Assembly: GCA_021186555.1 (NCBI GenBank)
Contig: JAJKFL010000013.1
Span: 33,942,743 to 34,006,742, forward strand
From: Reticulitermes speratus
Taxonomy: Eukaryota; Arthropoda; Insecta; Blattodea; Rhinotermitidae
Direction: 5' to 3'
Length of the DNA: 64,000 nt
Made by a program: the position numbers and the translations under genes. Shown here piece by piece: positions 11,160-21,805 of this stretch. The notes beneath the pieces were generated by a model, which was not told where the DNA came from, did not search any database, and saw only the letters and a list, made by a program, of their open reading frames with translations. Every line of letters starts with the position of its first letter. Position 1 is the first letter of the stretch.

Positions 11160-11305
11160 AACAGGGGAAGAGGGAAGTGCTTGGGGGAGAGCCTGTCCAG
11201 GTGTCACTTTGTCCTCCAGAAATCTCACGTGGATTGACTGAGGATTGAACACGACCCTCAGCTTTAAAAATTCGGCAACTAACCGCCTGAACCATTTCAT
11301 GTCCA
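11160..11305 (-). repeat. SINE family B copy
   Basis: The minus strand reads ATGGTTCAGGCGGTTAGTTG (A-box region), a B-box-like GTGTTCAATCCTC, then the body GTGAGATTTCTGGAGGACAA, homologous to 54411-54578. The overlapping minus-strand frames are readings of the SINE. Confidence 0.7.
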
Positions 11306-12243
11306 CGTGAGGTCCATCTGGATAATACGATAATATAAAAATTCAGATTCCATCTCACAGAAAACACAAGTAGTTGACTGCTGTACGGTGAATAAATCGC
11401 TGTTTTTGCACGAATCGTACGAAAGACTTAAATGTACTCTGCTGGAAAAATAAAGAGCTTTTTATGTCGAAAAATTGTAAGTAGAATAAATATTTTGCCT
11501 TGAAGGATACTTCACTTGAACAATGCTTTGAAACTCTGCACAGGATTGATATTGAGTGTATGATTGTGTAAATTTCTTCAGTGGCTACTTCTTGGATCCT
11601 CTTATACACCTAGGTGTTTCGTTCTCCGGCACGCTGTACATCAGATTCTCTCTGAGAGTGACAAATCAAGTTTCTCCTTTATATGGCGTTAGATATTCAT
11701 CGATTGATTACGTCTATATGGCAAATGTAAAAGTAGTGTTGTCTCTGTGACAAGTTAAGCAACACACCGTTCAGACTTGTGTGGAAGTGGAGGTACAGTT
11801 CCAGCCATTCTTAACATCTGAATTAGACGACAGGAAATTAGTCAGCTTCACGCCACGGTAACAACTTCCAGGGAATGACACGTTGGTAGCCATCGGATGG
11901 GCTGGTTGGGCTCCAGAGCCAGTCCGGACGGTGTGCAGAAAGGACACGCCTCTGTAGAAGCAGAGAAAAGTGTCTTTACGACCCTGGAATAGAAACTCCA
12001 ATTTGTCGGTCGTCTAACACGTAGCGTAGTCATTTTGCTACCTCTCATGTGTGAGAGTGCTCTTTGTTGTCGTAATTGAATGCTGCTGTTTCGTGTGATG
12101 TCACATTATGTACCAAAAGCTCACTCGGTAATACTTTCTGCGTATTTAAATCGTTGCAGTCCAAACTACTTTCGTGTATCATTGGGGGCATCCAGGCGAT
12201 GTTAATACTGCTGGCGAGATAACGAGTGGAACTATCTGATTCT
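11306..12243. other. No recognisable feature
   Basis: No gene, RNA or named repeat recognised. Short frames at 11355-11609 and 11771-12048 have no family likeness. Confidence 0.5.
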
Positions 12244-12270
12244 AGAGAGAGAGAAAGAGAGAGAGAGAGA
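12244..12270. repeat. (GA)n microsatellite
   Basis: Interrupted GA run. About 70 bp downstream, GTGGGTTCGAATCCC (12340-12354) resembles a Pol III B box but has no clear tRNA fold around it. Confidence 0.8.
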
Positions 12271-12623
12271 CAATTGGCACGCAGCTCCTGCGGCCGGGCA
12301 ACCCGCCAGCCACCGTATGATCAATAACACAGCATCCCTGTGGGTTCGAATCCCTCTTTAAATTGGTGATCCTCTGGCAACGGAGTGAGAAAGTCACAGA
12401 GCGACGTTAAAGTAAATGGCGTATGTGAGCACCAGTGTACGTGGCAATGTCGCTGTCGTGACTTCTGGATGATACTTTGGTTGAGTGCCGGAGTAACTGA
12501 TCAAAGAATGACCAACCTACTAACTTACTGATATATCTTCCTTATCTTAAGCCGTAGAAGTAATAATAAAATTACGTCTTATGGAGTATGAAGCCTTGTA
12601 CATTCGTGGATCTGGTGGTATGG

Positions 12624-12930
12624 GGGGGCACGCGGTGGCGCAGTTGCTTGAGGCACTGCGCTACAAACCGGAACGTCGCGGGTTCGATTCCCGATAGTGT
12701 CACTGGAATTTTTCACTGATATAATCGTTTCGGTCGCACTATGGCCCTGGGATCGACTCAGCCTCTAACGAGAAATGAGTACCGGGAATCTTTCCTGAGG
12801 GGTAAAGGCGGCCGGTGCGTAGGGCTGACAACCTTACCACCATCATGTGCCGATTGTCTAAAAACCTGGGAGCCTCGACCTCCTGGAGCCCTAAGGGCCT
12901 GCAAAGGCCTGTATGGGACTGCTTTACCTT
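12624..12930 (+). repeat. SINE family A, full-length reference copy
   Basis: tRNA-derived head: A-box-like TGGCGCAGTTG and B box GGTTCGATTCC at 12679-12689. Then a body of about 220 bp (GTGTCACTGGAATTTTTCAC ... GGCCCTGGGATCGACTCAGC ... ATGAGTACCGGGAATC ... GTGCCGATTGTCT) ending CTGCTTTACCTT. Three other copies (30161, 48471, 63546) share the body and tail. Transcription would be by RNA polymerase III and mobility would depend on a LINE. Open frames inside are not genes. Confidence 0.88.
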
Positions 12931-13472
12931 AAATTGCATTTAAATAATATTTTGAAAGTCGGTTGTTGTCTGTCAGAAAACACGCAGGATTGCTGTTAAA
13001 AATATCAGCCAGTCAATTGTTTTCAAGAAAGTATCAAAGACCTGAGAACAAAACAAAGGCCACAGATAAATTCTGTTAACTGCACATCGTATTATATGGG
13101 CTCTACCTTCGATTTTGATGTCCTGGTTTACAATATTACACAAGTTGTAATGCTGTAACGTAATTGATAACATACAGATTTAAGTATTAAAAAGCTGAAT
13201 GTAAACGGCGCAGAATTTGCTCGACGCATACAGCAAATTTCTGTAGTGCCATCTCCTTCCCTACCCCACAGCTGTCAAGACAGTCTGTCCATCCTCACAA
13301 CTACTAGACGGATAGTTCTCTCCGTCCCCCCCCCCCCCCCCTCCCCACCCGCCCTTAAGGAATTAGTGCTGCACTTCTGAACAAAGACAAAGTGTGTGCT
13401 AGAGCAATGCATTGTGTTTCCTGTGCTGTCCGCGGAAGTACTGAGGTGTGCTACAGCAATAAATATTCACCG
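12931..13472. other. No gene; contains poly(C)
   Basis: A run of about 16 C at 13326-13341 in a C-rich stretch. Otherwise nothing recognised. Confidence 0.6.
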
Positions 13473-13535
13473 ACTCAGGCGGTTAGTCGTCGGCCTCACA
13501 CCGCGGAGACCCAGCTTCGATCCGGAACCAACCCA
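13473..13535 (+). repeat. SINE family B head fragment
   Basis: ACTCAGGCGGTTAGTCGTCG with a decayed B box (CTTCGATCCGG) and the start of the AACCCATGT body. Only the tRNA-like head remains. Confidence 0.6.
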
Positions 13536-13735
13536 TGTTGATAAAGTACAATGAGACACTTGTATCTCCGAGAAATTCGGAATTCTCCTTTATAAATCCA
13601 TCAATATTCCATACTGCTCTTTATCAGAAGGACCAGCGAGCAAAGCCTGTGAAACTTCAAATAAAGCAGTGTCCTTGCGGAAATCGGGAACACTGGAAAG
13701 AGAAGCACTTTCTATTCTTTTTTACGTATTTACTG

Positions 13736-13900
13736 GCTGTGCCATGGTTCAGGTAGTATGTCGTAGGTCTGTCATCGCGGACGATAGGGTTCAATCCCGG
13801 GCCAATACATGTGGAATTTTTTTTGGACAAAGTGGGGTTTTGTTAGGGTTTTCTGCGGCTACTTCCCTTCTCCCCTGTCTGTATCATTTCGTCAATGCTC
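13736..13900 (+). repeat. SINE family B copy
   Basis: Head GCCATGGTTCAGGTAGTATG, B box GGTTCAATCCC, body CATGTGGAATTTTTTTTGGA then CAAAGTGGGGTTTTGTTAGG and the CTTCCCTTCTCCCCTGT region. It matches 54411-54578 in order. Confidence 0.75.
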
Positions 13901-13954
13901 CACACTCTTCTCTGTCTTTATATTACTCTTATCAGAACTTTAATAAAGAGGTGC

Positions 13955-14295
13955 TTTTTCGGAACAAAAGCTTAATTATTTACTGTCCCATCCTTACCAT
14001 TATAGTCTCCTGCTAGAAATATGTTACATGTTTACTGTGCGGTCCGTATTATTACAGTCCTGGTGGAACAGTTTAACAAATTAACTTGCGGTACGCGTCA
14101 CTGCAGACACCTGCTGGAGCAATTCATCATGCTCACTGTGAGATCCGCCTCATCATAGTCTCCTGCTAGATCAACGGACAAGTTCACTGCGTGGTCCGCA
14201 TCGTTATAGTTTTCTGGTAGATTAATTTAACATGTTGATTGATCTGACCGCATCATTGTAGTGTACTAACAGAACAATATAACTTGTTCGTTATA
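13955..14295. repeat. Degenerate 50-53 bp tandem repeat, about 6.5 units
   Basis: A recurring anchor like TAGTCTCCTGCTAGA sits near 14003, 14053, 14103, 14156, 14207 and 14259. Between anchors comes a phrase like ACATGTTCACTGTGCGGTCC and GCATCATTA. The units are diverged, so it is an old minisatellite array. Confidence 0.8.
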
Positions 14296-15078
14296 CGTTT
14301 GTTTTTATCTTTGGAGGTATGTCGAAAAAATTTACGAGCCTAATACAAGTACTTTTAAAATCATTAATTTAAATCTCTTGCTATATTTTCCGCATAGTCT
14401 GAAATATCTGTAAGAGCCAGGTGCCATACTTTCTTCCCAGAACATATTCTTGTAATATATTTCTGTAAACTGCCCAGTTTTTAAAGTAGAATGAAACTCA
14501 TGTAATTGTTTCTCCCGCCAACATCTATATATATTATAATGTGTAAATAAAACGAATATATTACCCGACACATGAAAGCAAAACACATTTGTATCTTAGA
14601 AAAGGATGAACTACACAAGATGCGAAATGTTAAATTCGTTTAACCTTTGAAAAATCGGCGTTAAAGTCATTTGACTCCATTTCCAACTCGTATAGAGGCC
14701 ATAGAAGGATTTTAATTTTTTTAGAGAGAGAAATGTCACATGCTTCTAACGAAATGTTAGACAGATAGATTTGATTAAGCGGAAATCAATATATCGCACC
14801 TACTGATCGATACATCGACTGTCAGTTTAGTCAAGTGTGTAGAAGGCTTGATATTGAGTGCAATCTGACACTTTCATATGGGCGGAGTTAAAATAAGGCT
14901 GCCGATTATTTAATTGAAAACTATTATAGGAAAATTCGATCCCAATAGCTTCCTTTCATTTATAGAGTAGCATTTTGTTGTATGAAGCGTACACGGTTGC
15001 AGACGTATTGCCACGTGTCATCGACACTTGGTACTTAGTGCAGCTGATAATGCTTTATAAAATATTATCAACGAAAAC
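14296..15078. other. No recognisable feature
   Basis: AT-rich unique-looking sequence. The 84-codon minus-strand frame at 14332-14586 is not supported. Confidence 0.5.
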
Positions 15079-15091
15079 TATAAATTTAGCT

Positions 15092-15153
15092 AACTTTATT
15101 TTGATTTCACCGTGCATCTTTTACTAATTGGTAGTTGGTGAATTGTTAATAAT
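15092..15153 (-). mobile_element. 62-bp end-to-end deletion copy of the 21022-21792 family
   Basis: Flanked by the 13-bp duplication TATAAATTTAGCT (15079-15091 and 15154-15166). On the minus strand it begins ATTATTAACAATTCACCAAC, the 5' terminus of the 21022 element, then jumps to AATTAGTAAAAGATGCACGG and ends GAAATCAAAATAAAGTT, that element's 3' terminus. Both termini are kept and the whole middle, hammerheads included, is gone. Confidence 0.8.
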
Positions 15154-15351
15154 TATAAATTTAGCTGTTGTTTCTTACAAAACTTGGTCTGTTGCGTGAC
15201 AGGAAGAACGTTGTCTGTGTGTGAACAGGATGCTGAGGAGAATACTTGATACCAAGAAGAGGAAGTAAGAGGAGAATAGAAAAATGGATAATGAGATTTA
15301 TAATACGATATTGAATGTTCTCACGACGTTGACCATGAGCGTAACCACCTT

Positions 15352-15517
15352 ATGGGATATGACGCCTTGTAGACTTGCAGGTGGATCACCAGCCTTTTGG
15401 ATGACGGTATTTTCTTCATCTGTAGGGTAGAAGACTCTTCTCACTGACAATGGAGCCTGTACTTTATTCCGAAACGTTTGTACTTATCTGCCGGACTGCC
15501 TGTCGTCACATTTCGTA
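15352..15517. repeat. Dyad repeat, full length, with hammerhead-like core
   Basis: Left arm TGGGATATGACGCCTTGTAG, right arm CCGGACTGCCTGTCGTCACA. The central plus-strand core is CTGACAA at 15443-15449, T, then GGAGCC...TTCC as stem II, GAAAC at 15471-15475 and GTT. One of the better preserved whole units. Confidence 0.78.
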
Positions 15518-17199
15518 TGACAGTAGAGGAGTGCTTTAATGTGTAGCCATCATCAGTGTTACTAAATTACATATTAATAAGAATTATATATGTGGGGTAC
15601 GTAGCACGCATGGGGTTGAGAGATGATAGTTGTTTCCTCCGAATGCAAATCAGGAACATTTGCGTTGTAAAAACACGTGTTGTGCGTTTGTCTTAATGGC
15701 GGTAGTTGAAGCGTAATAATAAAATATTCTCATCACCTGTACTGTGAGATTTTTTAAAGTGAGTGAGATTATTTGTCCTGTTCCAGATCATGAATTGTAG
15801 ATAACAAGCAGCTGAAACTGTGGCATGAATAAGCATAGCGTTCTTCAAAGTACGCGAGAAGTTAATATATAAAATAAAAAAGATGTTGCAAGAAGAGTAC
15901 GAGAGCTCTGTATTGCCCATAATAACCTTTGAGATTTAGTGGGTGGGACCCCTGCTTCTTATTCAGGAGATCCTGTGTTACAGCCTCAGTGCGGAGACTA
16001 GCTATCCTGAGTTATTGCGTGGATTTTCTGATTTACTTCAGGGAAATATCTGGATGACAGTATGCATTTAGTTAGGTCACGACCGTCTCCTTCCACAGAC
16101 TTTCTAATTCGTTATTCAAAATCGGCATGCCTTTTGACACTTCTGATACGAAAATAATTTGTAATGCATTACGGGACGTGTTCTTTCCACAGTCTTCAGT
16201 TTACTCGCGCTGTTTTTTTGTATCGAAATAATACATTCTGCAGTCATAAAGAAATCATTCATGATCGGTGTGAATATAGGATTTACGATTTCCAGTAGAT
16301 CTGCATAAAACCTTTACAATACCCATCCACTCTCAAATACTAACTGTAATTTCTGTGGCGCTTTGCACATTTCACTCTTTTTTATCCCTTGAATCCTATA
16401 AATTCGAAATTTCGCACAGTACGATGAAAGTTTTATGATTTAACTGTTTTTTTTTGCACAAAAACAACGGCAGAAGCATCTAGGATGCCGTCCCGCACCA
16501 GTTTAAGCCCTGCTTTATGCTGCGTGTATAAACGTCCACCCGTAAGAGAAAACAGCGATCTCTGACAGTAAAATAAATTTCCCTTTCCGTGGACTTCTAT
16601 AGATGAAAGGCGTTTACGGTTAGCAGCTGCTCTGAAAGGCCTTGAATTTCTTTTTTCAATTTACGGAATGTTTTAAAGAAATAACTATGTAATGTGATTC
16701 GGTGTTATGTAATCACTGCAACATAAACTCAGCAAGTCACATTAGTAAATGTGTGCTAGCGTAAGAAGTCGGGAATATTTGCTCTCTTTTCTTTAATTAT
16801 CTGGCAAACGGTAACATTTACCTTACAACTATTATGAACATTTTCTGCAGCTCTTGTCCCAAACATTGTTCACGCTGGTAAATATTTAGCGAGTTACTTT
16901 CGAGATGAGCACAAAAACCCGTGTTGGTCTGCATGTAAAATTACCTTTATTTTGTTTAGATTTTAAGCAAAATTGTAGTAGATGGACAACTTTTTGTTAA
17001 ACTCTTCAGTGTAAAATTTCGAATTCTTTAGTGGATACATACAGAAGGACACATCTGTTTTAATATTCCCTCTTGCAGGGATTCGAACCAGTTACCAATG
17101 AAGGAATGGTCAGGAGAATAGCATTACAGTTGTATGTAATTATTGCTTGAGGGTGTGGATTGGATTTATCTGGCTGAAGGTAGAGTCAAGTAATGAAGA
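15518..17199. other. No gene; one tRNA-like scrap
   Basis: The minus strand at 17078-17102 reads ACTGGTTCGAATCCCTG, a B-box-like phrase. No matching acceptor, D or anticodon arms were found, so it is a SINE scrap at most. Confidence 0.5.
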
Positions 17200-17290
17200 T
17201 TATTTACCTTTACGGCGGAGAATGAGCAAAATCCTGTGAAACGTCGGTACAGTTTTACCAGATAACATGGAGTCACTCCCAGAAGAGGAA
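17200..17290 (+). repeat. Dyad repeat, 3' half
   Basis: GAAACGTCGGTACAG at 17239-17253, then TTTTACCAGATAACATGGAG and TCACTCCCAGAAG as the right arm. The 142-codon minus-strand frame 17166-17594 starts outside but runs through this repeat, so it is not called a gene. Confidence 0.65.
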
Positions 17291-17760
17291 AATCAAAATC
17301 TAGGTATCTGAGATTCACAGACAATAACGGCTTCATTCTACAGTTGTGGCCACAAATGAAATATTTAAATTTCAGCAAAGTGTGAAATTCATTACCAAAT
17401 GCATTATAAATTTGGTCACTACACGTACTTTCTACGATCAAACGCGAGGTCACACAAACAGACTTGTTGAGTAAGAAATTACGTGTTAACAAACAAATGG
17501 TTCTATCTCGCGTATTAACCCATTTCGGACCAAGCCGGCCGCTGTCCATGTTTTTATCTCTGCAGTGCTCTGCTGTTTTGTTGTGGCGTTGCATAGCGAC
17601 GGTTCAGCAGTGTTATTTGAAATGAATGATGTTCCTATCCCTGCCCGGGTTTGTTTCCCCCGTGACACTGCCCACATGAACCATAAATAGTGCACGGTGA
17701 CAACTTTATAGACCGTCTCCATATGGCAAGTCTAGCAGAAAAACAGATACAATGTGTGTC

Positions 17761-17777
17761 GGGGGGGGGGGGGGGGG
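17761..17777. repeat. Poly(G) run
   Basis: Seventeen consecutive G. The length in an assembly may be unreliable. Confidence 0.9.
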
Positions 17778-18905
17778 TAGCAGAGCGCCAGGTGTCGGGG
17801 CGGACTTCCGCGTCAGAAACGAGTCAGTTTGGATAAAAAGGTAAATTGAGTCCACTGCTGTCAGCCTTGTGATGAAAATTACATTTTTCTTTCGGTAGTT
17901 CGCTAGCCAGCTAACATAACAGGATACGGTAATTTCCGTTTGAAAGGTGATCAATAAATTAATTATACTGTCATTGGTCCTACCGATCGGGCAAACTAAT
18001 TTGAAGTCTAGTGGATTTTACTGTCCTTCTGCTACACAGAGAAGTTAGTGGGTAATATATCAGTAATAAACTTATAGCCTGTTTGAACGTCACAAATTAA
18101 AATTAGCTCCCATGACAGTAATAATTTCTATTTTAATTCAAACCGAAGACATTGAAGCCCTTTGTAACGGAATACACTTGAGTGGAATAAAGAGAGGGGA
18201 AATAACAGTAGATTGGAAACAATATGCTGTAAGCAATGTCATAATTTGTAACCTACATCAGATATTACTAGGACCATCAAATAAAATTGGCACGTGTGAT
18301 GATAAATGCATACTAAATTTAATTTGTGATCTTCTGGCAGGTAGCTGCCGACGCTCTGGGGGAACATACTGACTTCATCCTCATGGTTCAACAAGATGCC
18401 TAACACTGAAAACCACCACGTGAATTTTTACCGCTGTGTAAAACTTAAATCTTACGTATCTTCAAAGGATTATTAAAAACATTTTTCATATCATCTTTGT
18501 TTGAGCGGTTATACGCATGTATTAAAGTCATAGTCAAAATTCGGATAAACATTTTTTTAAATTTATAATATTCTTTGCATTAAATCACATATCAAAATTC
18601 TGTGAGGTTCTTAGTCGGTTAATACACTCCGTATTTACAGACTTTGACCAAAGTCACTTGTGTGGCTTGCTGTTTAATTCTTTAAATTTTAGTTAAAGAG
18701 GAAATTGAATCTTGTTTAAATGTACTATTTCATTTTTCTGTTTGGCCACAGATTAAAACGGTCTCTTTACATACCCATTAAATTACGTTTGTTGAGTATT
18801 CACAGAGGGAGATAGAACTGAGAATATTTTATTTAAAGATGTTAGATGAATGAAGTATGATTACGGAAATTAGTGAAATGGTAATGATGAGGGAAATTAA
18901 ATTAT
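17778..18905. other. No recognisable feature
   Basis: AT-rich. The 86-codon frame 18112-18372 has no family likeness. Confidence 0.5.
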
Positions 18906-19028
18906 TCGGAGGAAACCTGTCCCAGTGCCACTTTGTCCACAACCATTCCCACATGGACTAACCTGTGATTGAACTCTGGCATCCAAGATGAGAGGCCAGC
19001 GTCTAACGCCCTGAGCCATGGCATGAAA
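18906..19028 (-). repeat. SINE family B copy
   Basis: The minus strand reads GCCATGGCTCAGGGCGTTAG, a decayed B box (GTTCAATCACAGG), GTCCATGTGGGAATGGTTGT, then GGACAAAGTGGCACTGGGAC. Confidence 0.75.
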
Positions 19029-19979
19029 CGTAGTGGTTTGTCCACTGCCATGACCAGCATAGAAATAAAGAACATGTGCATTAATAAGCATGTGATGTGA
19101 AACTGTTCTACATTTATAAATTTAACAATTTTATTACAGCTTTCTTAATGCGTTCTCAACAAAAACTTCCAAAAATTCGCATAATAGATTTGTCATGAAT
19201 ACCTGTCATTCTTTTTGTCCTTTCGCATGCATAAGCTCGAAATCTTGTGACAGGATTTTCATTACATTTCGTTTTTGAAAGTTTTATTGAATTTGTTGGC
19301 TTATTCCACTTTGGATTAAAGTCCGACAGTAATAACAGTCACTTATGTGAAGACATGCGTTTCTTCGCGGATGTCTAGCGTAATCTTTCAGAAGAAAATT
19401 GTAGGACAGAATACAACGCAATTTGTTCAGTGCATTCTTCCCAAAAATCTACGTATTTCGAGGTAATTAAGACACAGGTGAGACACTCGCCAGAATTGTT
19501 ACGCTGTGCGTAAATTTCCTAACTTGTTATGTTTGTGAGTGCTCTAAATCGGAGAAGTCTGACACCCCATCATTCAATTCGGAGGATGGGTTGTAATTAC
19601 TTCAGCTTCACGAATGCTTTTTTGAGAAAACTCTGAATTTAGGTTATCAGACCGGTTCGGCAGCTTCCAAACCTACAAATTTAATCTAACTTATGACACT
19701 TCCTTTGCGTTACGTGGTAAATATTTATCACATTTATAATCGAGTCTATACGGCGTCGTGTGTTTATCAGCACCACTGTGAGAACCGCGTAACTTGCAGA
19801 TTTGTATTTGTTTACACAACCTTCTTGCGTTATGTCATTTTCTATTCTTTTGAAAGCCATAAATAATTTGTTTAACTACTCGTATTAAGAGACGGCGGAA
19901 TGCTGTGTTTCACTAACTCCAACTAACTAAATAACTCCATGGAGCTGTCAGTCTTGAGAACCTAATTGTTGCTCATCTA
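19029..19979. other. No recognisable feature
   Basis: Nothing coding or repetitive that I can name. Confidence 0.5.
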
Positions 19980-20129
19980 GCCAAGAAATTTCCCACTTCT
20001 TATGGAGCCCCCAATTTAATTGCCGTGTTTACAACAGCCCGCCACACGAGCCTATCCTCAGCCGGATGCGTTCGCTTCATATCTTCCCATTCTATTTGTT
20101 TAAAAACCATATTAATATTTTTTCCGATC
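19980..20129 (-). pseudogene. LINE family 3, C-terminal scrap
   Basis: The minus strand reads NINMVFKQIEWEDMKRTH, then PAEDRLVWRAVVNTAIKLGA and a stop. This parallels the plus-strand reading at 31594-31787 ([15 protein letters not shown] ... QDRDRW ... [10 protein letters not shown] and a stop). It is a 3' terminal piece of a non-LTR retrotransposon polyprotein, with no function. Confidence 0.65.
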
Positions 20130-20774
20130 TTCGCGTTGGTCACTGGCTTATTATCTTTCGAAGAATACTTGGAAGTCTGAGTTCCTGTGTAACAATACCT
20201 AACATGCTGGTCTTTTGCGACAATGAGATATTAGCCCGCCGGCCAATCTGGAGGACCACACCTGGTCGGCTATCTCCAAATCTTATTAAATAGACTTGTA
20301 GGTCACTAATCACAAACACAAATTACATCCAGGAGTAAATTTTATTGTCAAACGTAACATAGAATAGGTTGTCGGCAGAAAGGGGCAGATTAATTTATAT
20401 TCTGATAGGCAAAGCTATACTTAACATGTGAATATGCGAGTGTAATGCGTTTTGAATGAAATGAAATAAAGGATTTCTGCGATATATGAAATGATTTTGT
20501 AGTTACCGTAAAAACAATTAACTGAGCAGGTTGATATAATGAAAGCAGTTGTATTCGGGAGATAGTGAATTCGCATCTAAGCTGGGTCCATGTCGTCCTG
20601 ATGACGTATTTCCGTAAAATCTTCTCAGTGCTAATGCCACAATTCGATCGTCAAGTAGGCCTATGTCATGAATTACTCTCCAAAGCCTAACCTACCATTA
20701 TTCGACACCAGAGAAACAGCGCCATAAAATACCCAAGGATTCAATTAAGTCAGAAATATTACTAACATAAGTCC
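20130..20774. other. No recognisable feature
   Basis: AT-rich. Nothing recognised. Confidence 0.5.
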
Positions 20775-20828
20775 AACAAAATGCACTTGTAGTCAGTTTG
20801 CACATATTATTATTGTATATTGTTATTA

Positions 20829-20871
20829 TCTCCTACATGTTTCGGCCCTTTCTGCTCCATCATCAGGGAGA
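20829..20871 (-). ncRNA. Hammerhead-ribozyme-like motif, solo arm
   Basis: On the minus strand stem I is TCTCC/GGAGA (5 bp). The core CTGATGA (complement of 20860-20866) is canonical. An extra T follows, then a weak stem II (only GG/CC certain), GAAAC, AT, and a GTA triplet. Flanking AAAATGCACTTG (20778-20789) resembles the arm of the neighbouring 21022 element, so this is probably a remnant of a relative. Confidence 0.62.
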
Positions 20872-21100
20872 ATCTAAATACAAGATATGTATAAAACAGT
20901 AGTGTGTGTCATCACTAGAAATTGCAGCTCGTGCATATATAAAATATTGCATCAAGTTAAATAGATGCAATATGAGTTTTATTAAAACTTGGAGAATTAA
21001 AATAATTATTAACAGGAGTGTAATTATTAACAAGTCACCAACTAAATGCACTTCTTTATTTAAAGAACGCTACAAGGCTTCTTTAAAAAGTTAGATAAAA

Positions 21101-21146
21101 ACCCCTACATATGTTTCGGCTTATTAATAAGCCATCTCAGGGGGTG
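21101..21146 (-). ncRNA. Hammerhead-like motif, left arm (core damaged)
   Basis: Minus strand: CCCC, CTGAGA (one base short of CTGANGA), T, GGCTTA/TAAGCC, GAAAC, ATAT, GTA, GGGG. Near identical to the right-arm motif except for the lost core base, which should inactivate it. Confidence 0.65.
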
Positions 21147-21635
21147 TCACAACTGCATTATTTAAAAACACATCCTCATATTAGTTCATTGTGTATGTAT
21201 ATAGTCACTACCATCACTTTAGCTACACTGTGACTTTTTTATCTTATATTAGCACGAATAAAATGCATTTATTAAAAACACATCCTTGTGTTAGTCCACT
21301 GTCACTTGTTTATGTGAAGAGTCGCTTTTTGTTTATATTAAAGTAAATAAAATCGATGTTAAAATTGTAGATGCATTGGTGTTATTGTTGCAGCGGAGAG
21401 TTTTTTTCGTTACATCAGTGGGTAGATATGCTGGAGTGGCCTGGTACTGTGTCTTCTGTAAGTTTTAATAAGGGAATTAAAAGTATGTATTACTGGTTAA
21501 CTATATATTATAATTTTGGTAAACTCGACAACGGACATACCATAGTAACATAACCACCACACAGCCGAAACAGTGCACACTGCAGGAACGGAAAACCCAA
21601 CATAAGGTATGTCATTCAAAATTTACCAAATTGAC

Positions 21636-21681
21636 ACCCCCTGAGGATGGCTTATTAATAAGCCGAAACATATGTAGGGGT
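21636..21681 (+). ncRNA. Hammerhead ribozyme candidate, right arm (best preserved)
   Basis: Stem I pairs ACCCC (A21636, C21637-21640) with GGGGT 21677-21681, skipping no core base except as A-T closure. Core CTGAGGA 21641-21647 fits CTGANGA. Extra T at 21648. Stem II is GGCTTA 21649-21654 with TAAGCC 21659-21664, loop TTAA. GAAAC at 21665-21669, CATATG as a 1-2 bp stem III, and GTA 21674-21676, so cleavage is predicted after A21676. The palindromic CATATG could let two copies pair as a dimer, as proposed for hammerheads with minimal stem III. Confidence 0.75.
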
Positions 21682-21805
21682 TTTTATCTAACATTTTAAA
21701 GAAGCCTTGTAGTGTTCTTTAGGTAAAGAAGTGCATTTAGTTGGTGACTTGTTAATAATTAGTAAAAGATGCACGGTGAAATCAAAATAAAGTTAACAGG
21801 AGTGT

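Larger units (their letters stand above)
21022..21792 (+). mobile_element. Retroposed inverted-arm element with a hammerhead in each arm
   Basis: A 771-bp insertion between two copies of TTAACAGGAGTGT (21009-21021 and 21793-21805). The arms (21022-21149 and about 21634-21765) are inverted for about 130 bp, sharing TTAGTTGGTGACTTGTTAAT in inverse orientation. Each arm has a hammerhead motif oriented outward. The right arm continues into a 3' tail, AGTAAAAGATGCACGG then GAAATCAAAATAAAG, also found at 15092-15153 and in part at 7276-7308. The interior has no credible protein frame. TSDs plus a conserved 3' tail argue for retroposition. Non-autonomous Penelope-like or retrozyme-like origin is my inference. 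Confidence 0.82.

Noticed and set aside
13326..13342. Poly(C) as a functional i-motif element
   Set aside because: A simple homopolymer with no partner tracts. It may be an assembly-length artefact.
17078..17110. Possible tRNA gene on the minus strand
   Set aside because: Only the B-box phrase is present. No cloverleaf arms can be drawn.
17166..17594. 142-codon minus-strand frame
   Set aside because: The C-terminal part (LLGVTPCYLVKLYRRF) is a dyad-repeat reading that recurs in other copies. No independent support.
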